From contig NC_091130.1 of assembly GCF_040183065.1 (NCBI RefSeq), positions 128,131,914 through 128,195,913 of the forward strand: a stretch of DNA of 64,000 nucleotides. Direction: 5' to 3'. The DNA is from Periplaneta americana (lineage: Eukaryota > Arthropoda > Insecta > Blattodea > Blattidae). Below the pieces are notes generated by a model that saw only the letters and a list, made by a program, of their open reading frames with translations, had not been told where the DNA came from and ran no database searches. The translations under genes and the position numbers were made by a program. Shown piece by piece: positions 47,536-59,406 of this stretch; the first letter of the stretch is position 1, and the number at the start of each line of letters is the position of its first letter.

Positions 47536-47864
47536 GCATGGTCATATCACCTCAGGGCCTGTCGTATGTATACCAGTTTGAAGGTGTTACTTCAGAGGAA
47601 GATGGCATTCAGCTTCATGTTTGCCAACTGTGTGGGAAAAGCTACAAATCTCGATCTACACTTAACAGGCATCTTCGTTACGAGTGTGGGAGAGCCCGCT
47701 TCAAACTGGAATGTTCAGTTTGTGGGAGGAAGTTTTCGCGTCCTGATAATTTGCGTCAACATGCCGGAATTCATATGCCAGGATATGCCGGGTACAAGGC
47801 TAATAGTAGTGGCGGTGGTAGCAACAGTGGCGCAGGGAGTTTTCACGCGACTGATGGAGTATGA
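47536..47864 (+). CDS. lola: lola alternative terminal exon, zinc-finger pair 4
   Basis: Acceptor ggtatctttgcag|gc in the lola phase. The exon reads GMVISPQGLSYVYQFEGVTS and runs 109 residues to TGA. Finger 1 CQLCGKSYKSRSTLNRHLRY-EC is C-X2-C-X12-H-X4-C. Finger 2 CSVCGRKFSRPDNLRQHAGI-H is C-X2-C-X12-H-X3-H. A Gly/Ser-rich tail follows (SSGGGSNSGAGS). Full isoform ~516 aa. AATAAA at 48795-48800 may end its 3' UTR. Confidence 0.92.
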
Positions 47865-50095
47865 ATAATTGGATCGTTTTTATCCAGATTGTCGTTTATT
47901 TAAGAACATTTTTGACGTGAATATTAGGATGATCATCCTTGTAATTCGCGTTGTTCCCGTCATTGACTTTTTAATGACAGGAAGCAAATTAGTATGCGAT
48001 GCGCTTGAATCATATCGCCATCTTTTATCGTTACATCATTTCGAAGAGATTCTAGTGAATTAAGAAGAAGTGTAATATATGAAGCAATTTAATATCAGAA
48101 GAGTGCATTCCTAAATGTGTGGAACAAGGAATTCTGCTCTATTATTCAGGTAATTATATATTATGTAATTAGACATTTTCACTTGCTTTGTCTGGAAAAT
48201 TGCAAAAATTATATTTTACCCTTGTATTTACGTCATGGTACTTGTTTCTGTAAATGTTTGGCTGAACCACAGTTGTCAGCACTCACATACATACATATTC
48301 AGCAAAGAAGTGGCTTTTTGTAGATTTCATGTTGGCACTTTACATCCATTTCATAATTGGATGTAAAATGTTTCTCATGTTACCTATGTGGTTTAAATTG
48401 AAAATTCAAGTAACGGGTTAGTAAATGAAGACATGGGGCAATAATGTTGCGGAAAGTTTATCATGGTCGGTGCTTTAGGTTACGTGAGACTTATAGCACA
48501 GATTATGACAAACTGTCTCTCTCTGGTAAAGTGTGAGTAGGGTTGATGAAACGAACTGTTTTTTTTTTTTTTTTAGTACAAGACCCAGATAATATATCTG
48601 TTATTTTTGTGAGCATACATTTGTTTGCTGAAGTGTAAAGTATTGTGATTCCAAACATTTTTTGAAACTTTTAAGTTTTAAACATTCCACTATGCCAGAG
48701 GCATTGTCTTGTGCTGGAGAGACGCTTGTCAATGGCAGTATATAAGCTGCATAAAAATGCACTTAATTTTTGCAATTTTGCAGGGAATTTTGTGAATAAA
48801 TAAATGCCATGACTGATTTTGTGTGTGATAATTATAAGAACTAGTGTGCAAGTTTATTACATATTAATTGTTTGAAGTTATTTAATGAAATGAGCTAACA
48901 GAGCAAATACTAGCATTATTTTAGCTACTATACTGCTGCATTGCTACAGTATTTTTCGTTCTTACGTCCTGTCATTTTCCTGGAAAATTAATCGTCCTTT
49001 TCGTAATCTTCAACACGTGTTGGTAATTTGGTAAGGAAACAGAATTGTTTCAGGAAAAATGAAAGTAACTGGATGTGATGTGGTTAAATTTTCTGGTGCA
49101 TGTTGATGTGCCTGGGTTTTAACAACATTAAGACTTTTTTTATATTGCCTCTGGGAATTATAGTAAAGGGAGTTTCAATTGCGTTGATATCAGGCTGAAA
49201 ATTCAGAAATATCTTTAACTAGTAAGATATCTAATTTGTTCATCGTGCATAGTTAAAATCATTGTATTCAGGTAATGTTTTAACTATACACAGATATTAG
49301 AGGTTTTAGAAGTGTACTACATACTACAGAAGGTTTATCAAACGTCAAATGACTGGGTTGTAATTTACTGCTAACTCTTCGTTTTAATGGATATTTTGGT
49401 CAAGTTAAAACCATGAATTTTCAGGGCAATGAAATGCGTGGGAAGTGCAATTTTTCGAAAATTATATCAAAGCAATGCCTACTTTTTTTACTACGCAGTA
49501 TCACCTAGTACACATTGTTTCTTAATTTTGGTAAAATTGATTCACATTTTGTCCAGTATTTCTGTGTCCGACAATTCATTGAAAAGGCTGTAACTTGCCT
49601 ATCCAGTTACTACTCCTGTGTCAATTTTGGTACAGTATTTTTTTTTTATACATGCCAGGTCTTTGGGTGGAACCATGAGTGATTTCTCTGAAGCTACAAT
49701 AGTTAACGAGCATCCAAATCGTTAAGTTTTAATGTGTGTAACATTTTCTCTCTTGGCCAAATCATGCTTGATGTGGTAATGAAGTAAATTTGATATAAAT
49801 TTGAGAATCTTCAGTGTATTTGATTTGGATGCTCCTTTGAACACGAGTGCACTTAATCTACGACAACACATTTTTAATGGAGGGGCCTCTACAGTGGCAT
49901 TGCCTATTTAATGGGTGGGTGGATGTGTGATAAGTGTACTTAACTAGTCTCAACACAGACCTACTAAACCTGCAATGATTTCCCTTGTCATCTGGGTATT
50001 ACCATGAATTATTCCTCAACCTTTTTCCTTGTCACATTGAATTAATTGGGTTGGGAAGGGAGGGGCAGACTGGACAAGTGTCTTCAAGATCTTCA
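47865..50095. other. Probable 3' UTR then intron or intergenic DNA
   Basis: AT-rich, no supported exon. AATAAA at 48795-48800 is a candidate poly(A) signal about 930 nt after the fourth zinc-finger stop. Confidence 0.45.
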
Positions 50096-50103
50096 GCTGA
50101 AAG

Positions 50104-50208
50104 GAGTTTCGTCATGGAGTTATTAGAGAGACGCATATCTTGCTAAGAAATCGTCATGGTGCTGTGGAGTGCAGAGGACCTGCCATGGAAGCAGCGTTTA
50201 ATGTCAAA
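50104..50208 (+). CDS. Candidate exon with strong donor
   Basis: A 35-codon open stretch EFRHGVIRETHILLRNRHGA followed by VECRGPAMEAAFNVK ends at tcaaa|gtaagtac, a consensus donor, in phase 0. The upstream boundary could be an AG at 50102-50103, but the tract before it is poor. GC is above its surroundings. It could be an exon of a gene downstream of lola or a non-coding exon. No domain is recognised. Confidence 0.25.
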
Positions 50209-50967
50209 GTAAGTACCTGCATTAAATTTTCTTCTGAAGTTGTGTGAATTACACTAGAGCAACTCAGAAAATAACCACCACCCAAGTTTTTGGACCAGGC
50301 ATACACTTGCAACAAAATTCATGTTCTTTGCAGTGGTAAATCAAATGCGAGGAACTTGGGAAACCTTACTTACAAGGGTTGAAAAATTATATCTTAATAA
50401 TTTAGGATGAGTTCACATTTTAGACTTAAAATCACCATTTTGCCTAAAATTGAGTACCTTTTATATTTGGAAATTTTAATTATCAGTAATTTATGCAGTT
50501 GAAAATGCTTTTTCAGCTTAGATACAACTTCACTGTAACATTACTACTACATGTCTCATACTATTTTATGGCGTCATTTATATTTCAAGACCTTCGATAT
50601 TTCTGAGTGCTCTTGGTGTAGTGAGATAAAGTTTCAGATGTTTGTGTTATTTTTTTCCCCCCGAAAAAAAATTCAAGATAGGTTGTAAAAACACATTTTT
50701 ACGACATTTTTATTTCAATTTCTCAGTGGAAAAAGAAAATTTGATTTGTTTGGTTAATGACTAGTTACTATATAACCATTTTCTCATAGCAATACAAAAA
50801 ACATGTTTAATTTAATTTTGGAAAAGAGTTTAGTCTTGAAATTTAAATTTTCAGTTTTTTGAGTTTGTTACGCAGGTATACTGTGCATGGGAAGTTCATG
50901 GACAGATAATAGGGGACTATTCTGAAATTACATGATTAGAATGGTAATCATGAAGTTAACAATATTG

Positions 50968-51188
50968 AGGAGCAAACATTCAAAACTTTACATGTTCATT
51001 TTCAGGAAGATGCCAAAAACGTTCAGCTCTGCAATGAACAAAACATATTCTGTGGTAAAATATTTTTTCTTCCTTTATTGATTCATATTATTTTTCATCA
51101 TAGAAAAATCTTCGTTCATTACAGACACAAATATTTGTAGCATTTTTTTAAAATGAACATGTCAGTCAGGTTTTGAATGTTTGCTTCT
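50968..51188. repeat. Inverted repeat (MITE-like)
   Basis: gaggagcaaacattcaaaac and tacatgttcattttcagg at the left pair with aaaatgaacatgtcagtcag and gttttgaatgtttgcttctt at the right; ~40-bp arms, AT-rich loop. Confidence 0.7.
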
Positions 51189-51320
51189 TAAACATCTAAT
51201 TTGATCATTACAAAAACATTAAATCTCTTATTTGGTGATGCATTACTTCCCATTCACATGTTAACTGTGTGAAGTTGTTCAATTTTTATCTTTGAATGCA
51301 GTAAAATTCTCCCTCCATAG

Positions 51321-51449
51321 GTGACTTGGAATTGCTGTATGTCCCTGCAAGTGGATGGTGGAGATTGATTCTTGATGACGTGATTCCATACTGGCAACTG
51401 GGCTACAGGAAAAATGTGTATGTATTTGCTTTAATTTGGTGTGACTTGT
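51321..51449 (+). CDS. Candidate exon, unrecognised
   Basis: After tctccctccatag the second reading frame is open: DLELLYVPASGWWRLILDDV then IPYWQLGYRKN, reaching TGA at 51447-51449. The phase is again that of lola. A weak donor (aaaaat|gtgtat at 51415) would allow joining in frame to 59407 (RSSDHDDLTWDW-stop). The aromatic-rich peptide matches nothing I know. In phase 0 it would instead add 15 codons to the candidate exon at 50104. Confidence 0.22.
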
Positions 51450-53078
51450 GAATTTAATGATAGATCTAGATCTAATTCAGCTTTCTGTACAGATGTAATA
51501 ATTGGGTTGGATAGGCAAAATTTTACTTGCTTTTACAAGCATTTGTTAAGTTAAAGAATGATATATTAGTTACTGTTTCTAAGAACCAACAGAACCAACC
51601 TACTGCAGTTCGAAGTTTGTCTTGCATATTACCGTTAAAAATGTTCAAATTCACTTTTTTATTTAAATCGCTAGCATACAGTTCTGCAGAATTTAGTTCT
51701 TTACATAGTGTATATACATATTTTAACATCTGTAGTTGTTTACACGATGTTTAGTCAAGTGTCTGAAAACAGGTTTGAACGTTGAGTAACACCAATAAGG
51801 CATCACTCGTGAGACAACTAGGCCAGGAGGTAATGGGGTAGGGTGGCCAGTTCCTTCCCCCTTTACATGATGTATAATTAATTATAAAATATATATTTAC
51901 TGCTATTACTTGAATTACCTACTAGTAATTGGATTGAGAACTTGAGTGAAGGCTTTTTTTCTCTCCCTGTAATGTGTGGTTCCTCTTAGGCTAGGAGAAT
52001 TAGACGCGTCATGATGCAACATTTTATCTATGGTACTGTCTCACATTGATTTCTTATAATTGGGCACACACAGAATCAGACACGACGAGATGGTTGCGAG
52101 CATACACGGGGAGACAAATTGGATGACTGCTTGAACTTGGTCGTGAACAGAATCTAACAGTGGCGTGCAATGTGTAAGCTGCATTTACATTTTGTTGTAA
52201 ACAGGAAATTAAATGTAGTATTTATAATAATAATAGTAATAATAATAATGGACGCACAATGTGCACTAAGAAATAGTTCGTCAGTACAGAATTTTGTCAA
52301 TGAAACATTTCCTTCTTTGCAGTACATAACATGATATAATTCACAGAACTCACTGCACAGTTCACAAACAATCGAAGCTCGGTATATGGTATTGCTTCTG
52401 TGCAATAATATTTATGTATGTACGTTGACGAAGCACGCCTTGCACTCAGTGTGAATGGCAAGTCACTGAACCTCTGTGTTTCTATACACCTGGCACAGAG
52501 TGAGGCTTACCCCCCCCCCCCCAGTCTTATATGGACATTCGTCATTAATTGACGTAAGTTTCTAGCCTACCTAGGCCAGTTTTCCAAATCCTCACAGCCA
52601 GCAGATCAGTTGTTGCGAGCAGACAGTGTTAAGCTATAGCGAGGCATGTGATCCTATAAAGCAAAACATTGCGTCGGGTCTGATTCTCTGTGCACCCACC
52701 CTTAGTTGGATAGTTTTACATAAATTACGTAGCTATTCTAGACTTCACTCTGGCACATTCTTGCACCTTTTCGCATTCCTTTCTTTAGTTACCATTGCTG
52801 GAGTGTTCTTAAACACAATTATCTTAAAGGTGGGCTAATAATTCTTTCTCATGACCTTTGTATTGTGAATACATTGGCAAGGGAGACACTGAAGTTAGTA
52901 TTGATGTAAAATGATTAAACTTTCGTTGCTAATTTTGTTGAAGTTCTGTGTTGAATTGATTTCTGACAGTGGATCCTTTTCTTCAATAGTTGTTGTACAG
53001 ATAAGTGCTGCGTATTTGACTGCAGAATAAAAGATAATTAACTTTTTATTTTTTTAAGGAGGCACCTAGTCATACATA
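51450..53078. other. Intergenic or intronic DNA, no supported gene
   Basis: AT-rich, with an ATA-rich low-complexity stretch (52222-52250) and a run of ~13 C at 52510-52522. Confidence 0.5.
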
Positions 53079-53836
53079 CACGGTGATTCACGAGGATTTG
53101 CCATCCCTTACGGAGCTTATTTCCGAAGACACTCTGAACAAAAAATGTCATATAAACATTTGTCCTGATCTCAATATTTTCAGAATTACACTAATTTGAA
53201 GTTGTTTGTAAAATACCATTATTCTTGAGTTTCAAGGGTAAAAGAATATTGCAGATAAAGAATGAACTATTCAAAAGTATCATTTCTTTAATTAGCTAGC
53301 ATTCTGAAGCTAAAAAGTGTTGTGAATTCTATAGTTAACTTGGTACAAATTTTTTTTTTTCTATTTTTAACTACAAAATTACATTTTTTTTTTTTTTTTT
53401 TTTTGCGCATTTATCACAACAGTTGTTACAAATCACGCCACTCTCGTAAGTTCTTCAAGACTACATTAGGATGCACAATTAAACTGTAAAGAATCAAGTT
53501 TCTAAAGTTGTATGATTTGTAACAATTTTTTGTGATCAGTACGTAAGAATGAATGTTATATTTAGTTAAAATTGAAAAATAAAATCTGTATACAAAGCAA
53601 TTAACACTTTATAGCTTCAGAACACTAGCCAATTAGAGAAATGACACTTCTGAATATTTCATTCTCTATTTGTAATATTTTTTTGCCCTTAATACTAAAG
53701 TAAGGTATTTTACTAAAAACTTCAAATTAATGTAACTTTGAAAATATTGGTTAGGACAAATGTTAATGACACTTTTTGCTCAATGTCTTCGGAAAGAAGC
53801 TCTGTAAGTGACGGTAAATCCTTGCGAATCACCCTG
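53079..53836. mobile_element. Long-TIR mariner-type MITE, 758 bp
   Basis: Ends cacggtgattcacgaggatt and (inverted) cagggtgattcgcaaggatt, both next to TA. Arms of ~250 bp pair along their length (e.g. agctagcattctgaagct near 53295 with agcttcagaacactagcc near 53613). The centre holds two long T tracts (53350-53359, 53385-53404). No transposase. The 'CRGGTGATTC.C.AGGATTTRCC' terminus and TA duplication fit a mariner-superfamily foldback. Confidence 0.85.
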
Positions 53837-53839
53837 TAT

Positions 53840-54480
53840 ATTGTACGTTTGTGCCTTGTGAAAAAGCAGTACAGTATTTTTGTCTTTGTATTTTAGAGGT
53901 CGCTACCAGACATTCAAATTTGTATTTAAAAAGATACTAACTCAAATTTGTTTTCTACACATACAATTATATTATTTCAAATACTTCATATGGAACATAA
54001 TATGCAATTAATCTAGTGGAAATCATACTTCGGATGTCTAGAGGAATTTTAGAAGTCTGTATGCCTATATACTTCATTACTAGGCTAACAAAATAGACTT
54101 TTTAATGTCGTGATGTTTCTGCCTGAACTTTTTCAAATCTGTAATAGATTTTTGTAGCAATGGTGTCTGTATCTATGCTTAGATATTTCATTGAAGTCCT
54201 TCGTTCTGCAAGGTGCCAGTCGATGTCATTGACTGTTTAATTTCGATTGAAACATTTTCGTAAAAAAAAAAAAAAAAAAAAAAGAATGCAATCAGATCTT
54301 CTAACAGGTATCATAAGTGGCCCAGATACTTTTTCATAGCTGTTCTGGACAATACTTGGGTTCATTTATTCTTAATTCTTTAGATCTTTTAATAGCTGCC
54401 AGTTGTTTCTAGGTGCGTAACACAATGAGGCTGTTTGGAACCAATATTTTACATAAATTTTTACTGTAAAATGCAAATAT
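53840..54480. other. No supported gene
   Basis: AT-rich; poly-A run of ~21 at 54262-54283. Confidence 0.5.
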
Positions 54481-54489
54481 GAAATTCCC

Positions 54490-54985
54490 ATTTATTCTTG
54501 AACAAAAATATAGCTTTAAGGAAGAAATTGATTTTGCCATCCATCTAGCATGAAGTCCAGCAGGTTCTCTGAAATATATTCCTCTTCTGGAACTCTCGGA
54601 AGATAATAGTAAGTTTTAGTAATTCCTTCTAATATACTCGGGACTGGAACTCTAGTTGTTTCTGGGCAAAAGTGATCCTATCACTGGCAATATGTTTTAC
54701 TTCGTTCAGTGCAAAAGCATAATATCAGAGGTGACAGTTTCGTAATCTGTGTGCCAAATTGTACTATAGGAATTTCTGAATCTTCTAAAAAATATATCTT
54801 ATCCAGTCGAAATCACAGTCTCTTGAACAACTTTTAGTATGATCTTCATTATGTGATAACAATAAGGCAACTGCAACATTTGTCCACCTTTCGCTTAAGT
54901 ACTTACTTTACTCAATCCAGTATTTACTGCAGTAGTATTGAAGCTCATACAATTTAATCGGTCTTAAAGCTCATGATAATGATTT
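54490..54985 (-). pseudogene. Degraded repeat protein fragment
   Basis: Minus-strand conceptual reading, with stops and shifts, gives DRLNCMSFNTTAVNTGLSKV, a LPYCYHI..IILKVV segment, ELLKLTIIF and MAKSISSLKLYFC. These resemble blocks (MSFDTT..NTG.., LPCRHHI.EIIL, LL.L.IIFLG, ARWMAK.IYSLK) of an uncharacterised protein family recurrent in arthropod repeats. The class of element is unknown to me. Confidence 0.4.
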
Positions 54986-54991
54986 TGTAGT

Positions 54992-55216
54992 CTACATTGT
55001 AACGCCTAATGTGATACACATGTCCAAGATAGGTTGTGGTCTACAACCAGTTTCAATGAATTTCTGCCACTGATAAATTGATTTCCTTGTAGAGGCCAGT
55101 TTCTCGTTAGCAGTAAGGAACCATTGCTGTACAGTTGTTGTAGATTTGGTTTCATGGAATTTTAACTCACAGCCTGCGTTATTTGGACCTATGGAAGTAG
55201 CCATTTTCTCGAACAC
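54992..55216 (-). pseudogene. Transposase-like N-terminal HTH fragment
   Basis: The minus-strand frame MFEKMATSIGPNNAGCELKF continues TTTVQQWFLTANEKLASTRK and SIYQWQKFIETGC. This matches the N-terminal HTH of mariner-like transposases (..VQR.FR...G..P....I..W...F..TGC). No catalytic part follows. Confidence 0.5.
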
Positions 55217-55219
55217 TAC

Positions 55220-56530
55220 ACCAGTGCCTTGCCTTGGTTGCTGTGTGTATTGATGTGTTTAGTGCGAAAACAATAAATCTCATTGTTTAACTTCACATAG
55301 CTTAAACAAACTTGAAAGCAACACAGTAACCACTGAAGTGTAAGTCTTTTTCTTTCCTCTCAATAGTTTTTGTGCCAAAGACTTTTTCTGTAACATCAGT
55401 CTTCAGTTCTTCGAGTTCCAATGCGAAAACACGAGTAACAATGTCAGGAGGAACAGCAGGTTTTGTCATGTGGCAGTATCTATTTCAGTCCATTGTGGAT
55501 TGCAAATGAAAGTTTAATAATGTGAGATTTGCCATTCTTACGTACAATAGCATTGCATCTTGGTATAACTGCTGCATGTTTCGTGGACTGCCTTGGAAGA
55601 GGGCAGAATCACTGTTTTTCTTGAAGTGATTAAGAGATAACAAAATCTTGTAGGTCTTGATCAGTACATAATATCTTTTGGTTTTTCCTTAGAGTCTGCT
55701 GCCTTTACAATTCCTCAGGCAATACTGGTCTACTAAATATTGCTTGAGTAACTTGTGACATGTGAGAAATGGCTATGAACAGCAATCCTATATTATACAA
55801 ACAGAAGTAAAGTCATTCTAGTGAGCTTGTTTTGCTGATGTGGGCCATTGTGTTGAAACTGAATCCCTGTTCATAATAAGGGAAGAGGAGGAGCTATATC
55901 ATATCACATAGAGGGCTTAATGTAACATTTTCGTTACGCTTGGCTACAATTAAACCGAAGGAATGTGTAACAATAATGTCTTCAGAAATATCAGCATCCC
56001 TGAAATAATTCCTGTACTGCAGCTGTACTTCTTCTAGCAGTAACTCTTACGGACATGGACACATTCCAGGCATCATGTCTTACCAGTTTCTTTCATGTAG
56101 TTCTAAGATGCAGCTAAAATAGGAAGCATGCCTCTTCCATAGTGCTGCCCTACCACCTAGCCATTAATTAGTGGCAAATACCCACACCATGGGATTAACA
56201 GCAATATTTCATCTCTAATGGTGATAACATTCAAGTCTTGATTGTTATTTTTTTAATGTGTAGTGCTTCATACTGATTGTGGTCACAGCATTGGATTTTT
56301 AATGTAAGTGGAGACAATGCGTCATAATACAATATACGCTCTTCTACAGTAGTCTGAATAACTATAAAAATAACATATAAAATTGAATTTTCAATACAAC
56401 ACCTCATTTCAAAATATACGTAATGGCTTTTCTGTTCATTAGCTTTTGACCTCTCTTCACACACTATGCCCCATGCAGAGTCCCCCCATCATAGTACAGA
56501 CCCAGAAAGAAAAATTGGTCCACCCGAATT
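55220..56530. other. Probable degraded repeat, unassigned
   Basis: Lies between recognised relics on the minus strand. Short minus-strand frames exist but I could not tie them to a family. Confidence 0.35.
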
Positions 56531-56539
56531 TTCCAACTT

Positions 56540-57425
56540 ATAACATACTGTGCATGCTCAGTACCTAAATTCTGTCTAAAGAAATCAATTATGAGAAAGC
56601 AAATAGTGCATTTTGACGGATATTACATCCATGTACACTATACTATAAATCTGTACCAAATTTTCAACCAGTTCATTGTAATTCTTTTATTTCCCAAAAA
56701 CCATTGTATTAGCATCCTCAAAGCTTTCCAAGCTCTATGTTTATCAAGAATCTTTTCATATACAAGTTATTTAGATTGTAGCATCGAATCTGAGATCTGG
56801 TAAAATTTTCAGCCCTTTTATTTTGCTTGAGGTAGTTTAGGGAACATTTGTATGATGAAATGTAGAGCTTCAGAGTTACTATCCAAATCTTTGGTATATG
56901 TTTCCACGTTTCATATGGAGTTGGACTAACAGAATGCTCTTTCTGAACATAAGGGGTTCTTGAATTACATTGTGTATGACTGGAGCCAGTTCTTTCCTTG
57001 TTGGCCATTCTTTCTTGGTGAAATGCTGCTCATCTGCCCTGCAGTCACATAGAGGAAGCATAAATACTTAGTGTAGGCTACCTTGAAACCAGATAAGAAA
57101 TTCCAACTTCTTAAAATTGCCACAATATCCCACTTACAGTATCCATAGTTTAGTTTTCTCAAGAGAAACTTCACATTTTCATATTTCTCTTTGCTATGAG
57201 CAAATGGAAGAAAACTTGTTCACTAGGACAGCTTTCAGACTCCTTGCTATGTGATTCTGGAGCAATGGATATTGATTTTTTTTTTTCTGTGATTAGTACT
57301 TTTATAGTGTGAAATGTCCACCATAAAAAGGTAACAGTACCAGGATTTTTATCTCTACAATTGATTAATCTTGCCATCCCCAATCACTAGGCTTGTTGAT
57401 TTTGTGCGTCTTCTATATGTAACTC
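56540..57425 (-). pseudogene. Degraded copy of an uncharacterised arthropod repeat protein
   Basis: Reading the minus strand downward: AHSKEKYENVKFLLRKLNYG and YCKWDIV (57195-57120), DCRADEQHFTKKEWPTRKEL (57050-56990), IHNVIQEPL, a LHMKRG block, then RAWKALRMLIQWFLGNKRIT and IIDFFRQNLG (56600-56560). The order and motifs match a family I know only as uncharacterised (..YENLK.LL..I.Y..Y.W.ICGDL.., ..HY..K.WP.R, ..N+..EPL..P.K+LLPPLHIKLG, ..FLGN.+..NY.., ..HLDFFPENLG). Multiple frameshifts and stops make it dead. Confidence 0.6.
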
Positions 57426-57429
57426 TATC

Positions 57430-57790
57430 CCACATTGTCTTCAAAACTCCTTAAATGATTTTCGTAGTCTACTTTTTCTGTGTTGCCTTGGTGTTTTCCA
57501 GTTGTACATTGTTCTTGGCCAAACCATCACAATTCTTTCTCCACTTCATCTCCATGTTCATTCTGTTTTATTGCACCTAGATATTGAGAGCACTGTCTGA
57601 TATATCAGACTGCTCGTAATTTGTTAGTATTTGTCACATTTTCACATCTGTAACAAATAGCCCTAATAGTTTCTACTTGAGACCATCCAGTTTGCTTTTT
57701 AATTTCTCTGGAAATCGGTCTGTCCCACAAGATGCTACTTAAACAAGCAGTTTATCCAAATTTGGCTTTCAGGTAATAGCTCCCTGTAAA
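57430..57790. other. No supported gene
   Basis: AT-rich; perhaps the 5' part of the minus-strand repeat, but no motif is seen. Confidence 0.4.
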
Positions 57791-57796
57791 GCAGGT

Positions 57797-57915
57797 TTGA
57801 ATAATTTCGAGGAAAAATAGTTCCTGGGGTAGCTCAGTCGGTAGAGCATTCGCGCGCTAAGTGAATGCCCCAGGATTGATACCTGGAACAATTTTTTTTT
57901 CTCGAAATTATTCAA
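57797..57915 (+). mobile_element. tRNA-like sequence held between inverted repeats
   Basis: ttgaataatttcgag (57797-57811) and ctcgaaattattcaa (57901-57915) are exact inverted repeats, extended by imperfect gaaaaatagttcc / ggaacaattttttttc. Between them 57822-57888 is a near-complete tRNA-like unit: tcctggggtagctcagtcgg with an A box, then gattgatacctgg as a degenerate B box. It is better read as a tiny foldback element carrying a tRNA head than as a functional tRNA. Confidence 0.7.
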
Positions 57916-57967
57916 GCAGTTTATAGTTTATTTTTGTGTATTCTCTATTATAATTCATAATCTCCCA

Positions 57968-57989
57968 TCCATTATTATTATTGTTATTG

Positions 57990-58045
<56 letters not shown>
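57968..58045. repeat. (ATT)n microsatellite with GTT interruptions
   Basis: Starts cattattattattgttattg and continues as pure ATT for ~20 units. Confidence 0.95.
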
Positions 58046-58322
58046 GATGTAATTCAATATCAAAAAGCTATATCCAGGTTTTACGTATGTTTTCTTGCAA
58101 TGTGTTTAGTTTTTTTTTATCAACATACAGTGCCATTTTTATATTTCAAATCAAGCTCCATTCTGCACTATTACTAATTTGGTCATCAACAAAATTTGGG
58201 TGAAATAGTTGTTGCACTAAGCTGGTGACAATTTCTGCTAGACTTCAAATTGTCATTTCATTTATCTAAACTATATTGAGAAACACATACAGAAGCGCAT
58301 TTTCCTTGTTGAAACGTATCTA

Positions 58323-58560
58323 CTGAAAGCTGCCACAGTGGTCTAGTGGCTAGAGTGCCGCTTATCGTGTGCACCTGGGTTAGATCCTTGGTGTATCCCC
58401 TTTTTATAACGTGGGTTGAGCAAGCCAGTGGTCCAGGCAACACTGATTTTCCCCATTAGCTCCGGTTTTCCTGTGACATCCCAATAAATCTACATCTCAT
58501 TGCTGGGGTAGCATAGACCAGCCGCCTTGGGATACCATGGACAGTGAATCTGTCAGTAAA
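58323..58560 (+). mobile_element. tRNA-derived SINE, third family
   Basis: Head gccacagtggtctagtggct is an A-box region; gggttagatccttgg is a degenerate B box. A tRNA-unrelated body follows (ccggttttcctgtgacatcc, ...gggataccatgg). The 3' end is not sharply defined. Confidence 0.65.
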
Positions 58561-59406
58561 TTGGTTTACACAACTGGCTTCATATTGATAATTGTTAAAC
58601 AGTCAAATACTATAAGAAGTATCTATTGAAAAGTGTGATGAGAAACAGGTTCAGTACCCCATATGAAGAAATGTGTGAAGCATGCTTTTGACAGAAAGAA
58701 CAGTAATGTGCGTGTGAGGATGGAGTTGAGCCTTAGAAAAAGTACCAGCACAAGACTTAAACATAACTGTCATAAGGGGTTTACTGGTATTTCACCATAG
58801 AAAGGTGTTAGTGGTGGATTTTCAGCATCTAATTCAAGAGTTTTCTGGGCATTCACAAAGCTTGATACCAAAGCTTTTTCACAGGGGATGAGAGGCAGAC
58901 AAGTATTGGATCAGGGATTCCTGGTGAATTGATTTTAACCTCCAGTCATGTGAGCACGACTGAATCACCTGGGTTGAATGTATGAACCACTGATGCCTTG
59001 CAGAAATGAAACTCAAATGCTTACCACGAAGTTATGTTCAGTTCTTGTGCTAGGTAATTTGTACCTTTTCTTGGACTCCAGTTCGTCCAGGAGTGTTCTG
59101 TTTGAGCATGCTTTGGACATCCTTATTGAGTACGGAATCTGCTCTCGTGACATGTAAACTAATTTAACACACTGTTTCGAATGTTTTGCAGCAGCACTTT
59201 TAAAATAAGTTTCTCAATGCAGTTCTGAAAACAGATTTATACTGTGAAGTGCCAGCAGAATTGTGATGTTGGCTTGGTGCAAAAACTGATCAGGGAAAAC
59301 ATGCACGTTTTCCTTTACAGAATTATGCTTAAATTATTTCAATTCTGTATAGTGTTTACATTGATTTATTGTAACTAAACGAAAATTCTCTTTCTTTTTT
59401 TTCCAG

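Noticed and set aside
47512-47868. 118-codon plus-strand frame
   Set aside because: Shadow of zinc-finger exon 4 in the wrong frame; cysteines and histidines lack finger spacing.
57822-57890. Functional tRNA gene
   Set aside because: The B box is degenerate and the unit is enclosed by inverted repeats, so a mobile-element head is more likely.
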